Positions 62,825 through 64,000 of a DNA stretch of 64,000 nucleotides are shown here, piece by piece; the first letter of the stretch is position 1, and each line of letters begins with the position of its first letter. The stretch comes from Candidatus Saccharimonadota bacterium (GTDB lineage: Bacteria > Patescibacteriota > Saccharimonadia > Saccharimonadales > Saccharimonadaceae). Position numbers and translations under genes: made by a program. The stretch lies in NCBI GenBank assembly GCA_017480035.1, contig JAFVBJ010000003.1, forward strand, positions 234,126 to 298,125. Reading direction: 5' to 3'. Below the pieces are notes generated by a model. The model did no database searches, was not told where the DNA came from, and saw only the letters and a list, made by a program, of their open reading frames with translations.

Positions 62825-63826
62825 ATGGGTCATGACGAAAATACAAATGATTTTAATGCTAGTGGGAATCCTCTAGAAAAACCAGAAAATGTTGCGCCAA
62901 ATCCGCGTGCGCAGCTTGGAAATAACCGTATTGGCATGCACAAAAGCCGTACTTTTTCAGCGCAAGACGAGCTGAATCGTATCTCCGCTGATTCGAACTC
63001 GAATGTCATCGCACCGTCCGGAACAGGAGACGTCGTTCTAAATAGCGCAAAACCGAAGAAAAACAAGAAAATTATTGTACTTGTTGTACTTGTTGTACTT
63101 GTTGTGGTTACTGTGATAGCGATTGTCGCAAGTCTGATTGTAACGAAAGGCGGAGTGATTGGGGGTGGGAATGATAACAATGGATCAAAGAGCAAACTTG
63201 CTGAGGCAACAAAAAACCATTTCGATAGAGTTATTGAACTTGAATCTATGGTAAGGTCAATCAAAGAAGGAAGAACCACTGCCGAGAATACATTTACTGA
63301 AGATGTTAAGAAGATTCTAGATGACGACTATTCTGCATTTAATTCGTTTAAGAACGCAGTCAAGGCATTTGCTGATGATGACAATTCTGTACCAGAAGTA
63401 AATAGCTTGTTGGATAAAATGAACCAAGTTGAACCCGGGTACAATGCTTTTATTGAGATTTACGACGATTATTATAAAGCTTTCACGAGCCATGATAAAA
63501 CTTTTATAGAAAAATATTTGTCAAAAGGTGGTAGTGTCAAAGAAGCCACTGAAGCTTATATTGAATATATCGATAATTATGATGCAATTCAAGAGAATAA
63601 AGAGCTAATTGAGACTCAAAATTGTATGGAGCAAAATAAGCTTAATGCACAGCAAATCCAGAACTGTAATACGATAATTAATTCTGATATGACTTACGAA
63701 AAGGTACTTCGAAATGGCGAATATTTTAGAGCCATCTTTAATGAAGCAGTTAATGATATTATTATTACAAAAGATGATTCCATGAGTTCGAGAATTATTT
63801 TATTAAAAGGGTATCTGGAAATATAA
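62825..63826 (+). CDS. Single-pass membrane protein with extracellular helical domain
   Basis: A 333-residue protein with a disordered cytoplasmic part (about 1-80), one valine-rich membrane segment (about 83-108) and an outer, mostly helical domain (about 120-333). Part of the membrane segment is written by three exact 9-base repeats (TTGTACTTG, 63074-63100). No family is recognised. TATAAT at 62810-62815 is nine bases before the ATG. The next gene starts two bases after its stop. Confidence 0.66.
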   Translation: MGHDENTNDFNASGNPLEKPENVAPNPRAQLGNNRIGMHKSRTFSAQDELNRISADSNSNVIAPSGTGDVVLNSAKPKKNKKIIVLVVLVVLVVVTVIAIVASLIVTKGGVIGGGNDNNGSKSKLAEATKNHFDRVIELESMVRSIKEGRTTAENTFTEDVKKILDDDYSAFNSFKNAVKAFADDDNSVPEVNSLLDKMNQVEPGYNAFIEIYDDYYKAFTSHDKTFIEKYLSKGGSVKEATEAYIEYIDNYDAIQENKELIETQNCMEQNKLNAQQIQNCNTIINSDMTYEKVLRNGEYFRAIFNEAVNDIIITKDDSMSSRIILLKGYLEI

Positions 63827-63827
63827 G

Positions 63828-64000
63828 ATGAAGATAATTAAGAAAAAAAGCATCAAAGAAAATGTAAAACGCGCTGGACTCTGGGCGATGATTATTACCA
63901 TTCTTTTTGGAGCGGTTGCCGGCTCGGCCGCTTACGCTGCTGACCAGATAACAGTTGCAAATGCTAAAGCTTTGATTGATGATGCAGCTAAAAAACAACT
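63828..64000 (+). CDS. Exported protein, truncated by the window edge
   Basis: The first 57 codons of a gene that runs off the right edge. A basic start (MKIIKKKSIKENVKR) precedes a hydrophobic segment and a likely signal-peptidase site after AYAA, so the product is exported. It follows the membrane protein gene by one base, in an operon. Function not visible. Confidence 0.6.
   Translation, partial: MKIIKKKSIKENVKRAGLWAMIITILFGAVAGSAAYAADQITVANAKALIDDAAKKQ

Overview
The window looks like a chromosome segment of a small-genome Candidate Phyla Radiation bacterium, most likely a Saccharibacterium (TM7). This rests on gene content and style, not on a marker gene. Genes are dense and A/T-rich. 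There are many -10 boxes (TGNTATAAT) only 6 to 9 bases before start codons. The envelope looks Gram-positive: a class A penicillin-binding protein, an LPETG-anchored protein and a pseudopilin. Repair and translation genes are complete, but biosynthesis is almost absent. TGA is used as a stop codon, which argues against Gracilibacteria and Absconditabacteria.

Layout. 0.1-8.4 kb: RNase HII-YraN fusion, ATP-grasp, NUDIX and HD proteins. Next comes a divergent NrdR-controlled pair: a small protein carrying the glycyl-radical loop of NrdD, and a formate/nitrite-family channel. An ABC exporter, YchF and MscS follow. 8.4-13.4 kb: membrane and secreted proteins, including a degenerate ABC ATPase with its permease, a secreted HNH nuclease, a CBS protein and a DsbA-like protein. 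13.4-21.2 kb: AspRS, CIRCE-controlled ClpC, a metallopeptidase, ClpP, RadA and RuvC. 21-33 kb: RuvB, RuvA, YebC, RecX, RecA, rubrerythrin, two tRNAs, a cutinase-like secreted hydrolase and a TetR regulator. 33-36 kb: nrdD-nrdG behind a second NrdR box pair. 36-50.7 kb: TilS, LepA with an in-frame palindromic insertion, HrcA (second CIRCE), GrpE, a phosphoketolase split into two genes, PIN-TRAM, PBP1, TyrRS and TpiA. 50.8-64 kb: accessory and surface region with disordered proteins, tRNA-Gly and tRNA-His, a VTC/DUF4956/DUF4353 operon, palindromic repeats, three genes with different codon use and structured leaders, and an LPETG surface protein.

How it fits together. Deoxynucleotide supply appears to depend on an oxygen-sensitive class III reductase. 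NrdR boxes sit on the nrdDG promoter and on the promoter region between a free-standing copy of the NrdD glycyl-radical loop and a probable formate channel. Formate is the reductant of many class III enzymes, so this reads as one regulon: reductase, activase, spare radical domain and reductant supply, with rubrerythrin as oxygen defence. This is the strongest candidate for an undescribed system here. HrcA/CIRCE covers hrcA-grpE and clpC. Split phosphoketolase and TpiA fit fermentation of imported sugars. The secreted nuclease, cutinase-like enzyme and surface proteins fit a host-attached scavenger.
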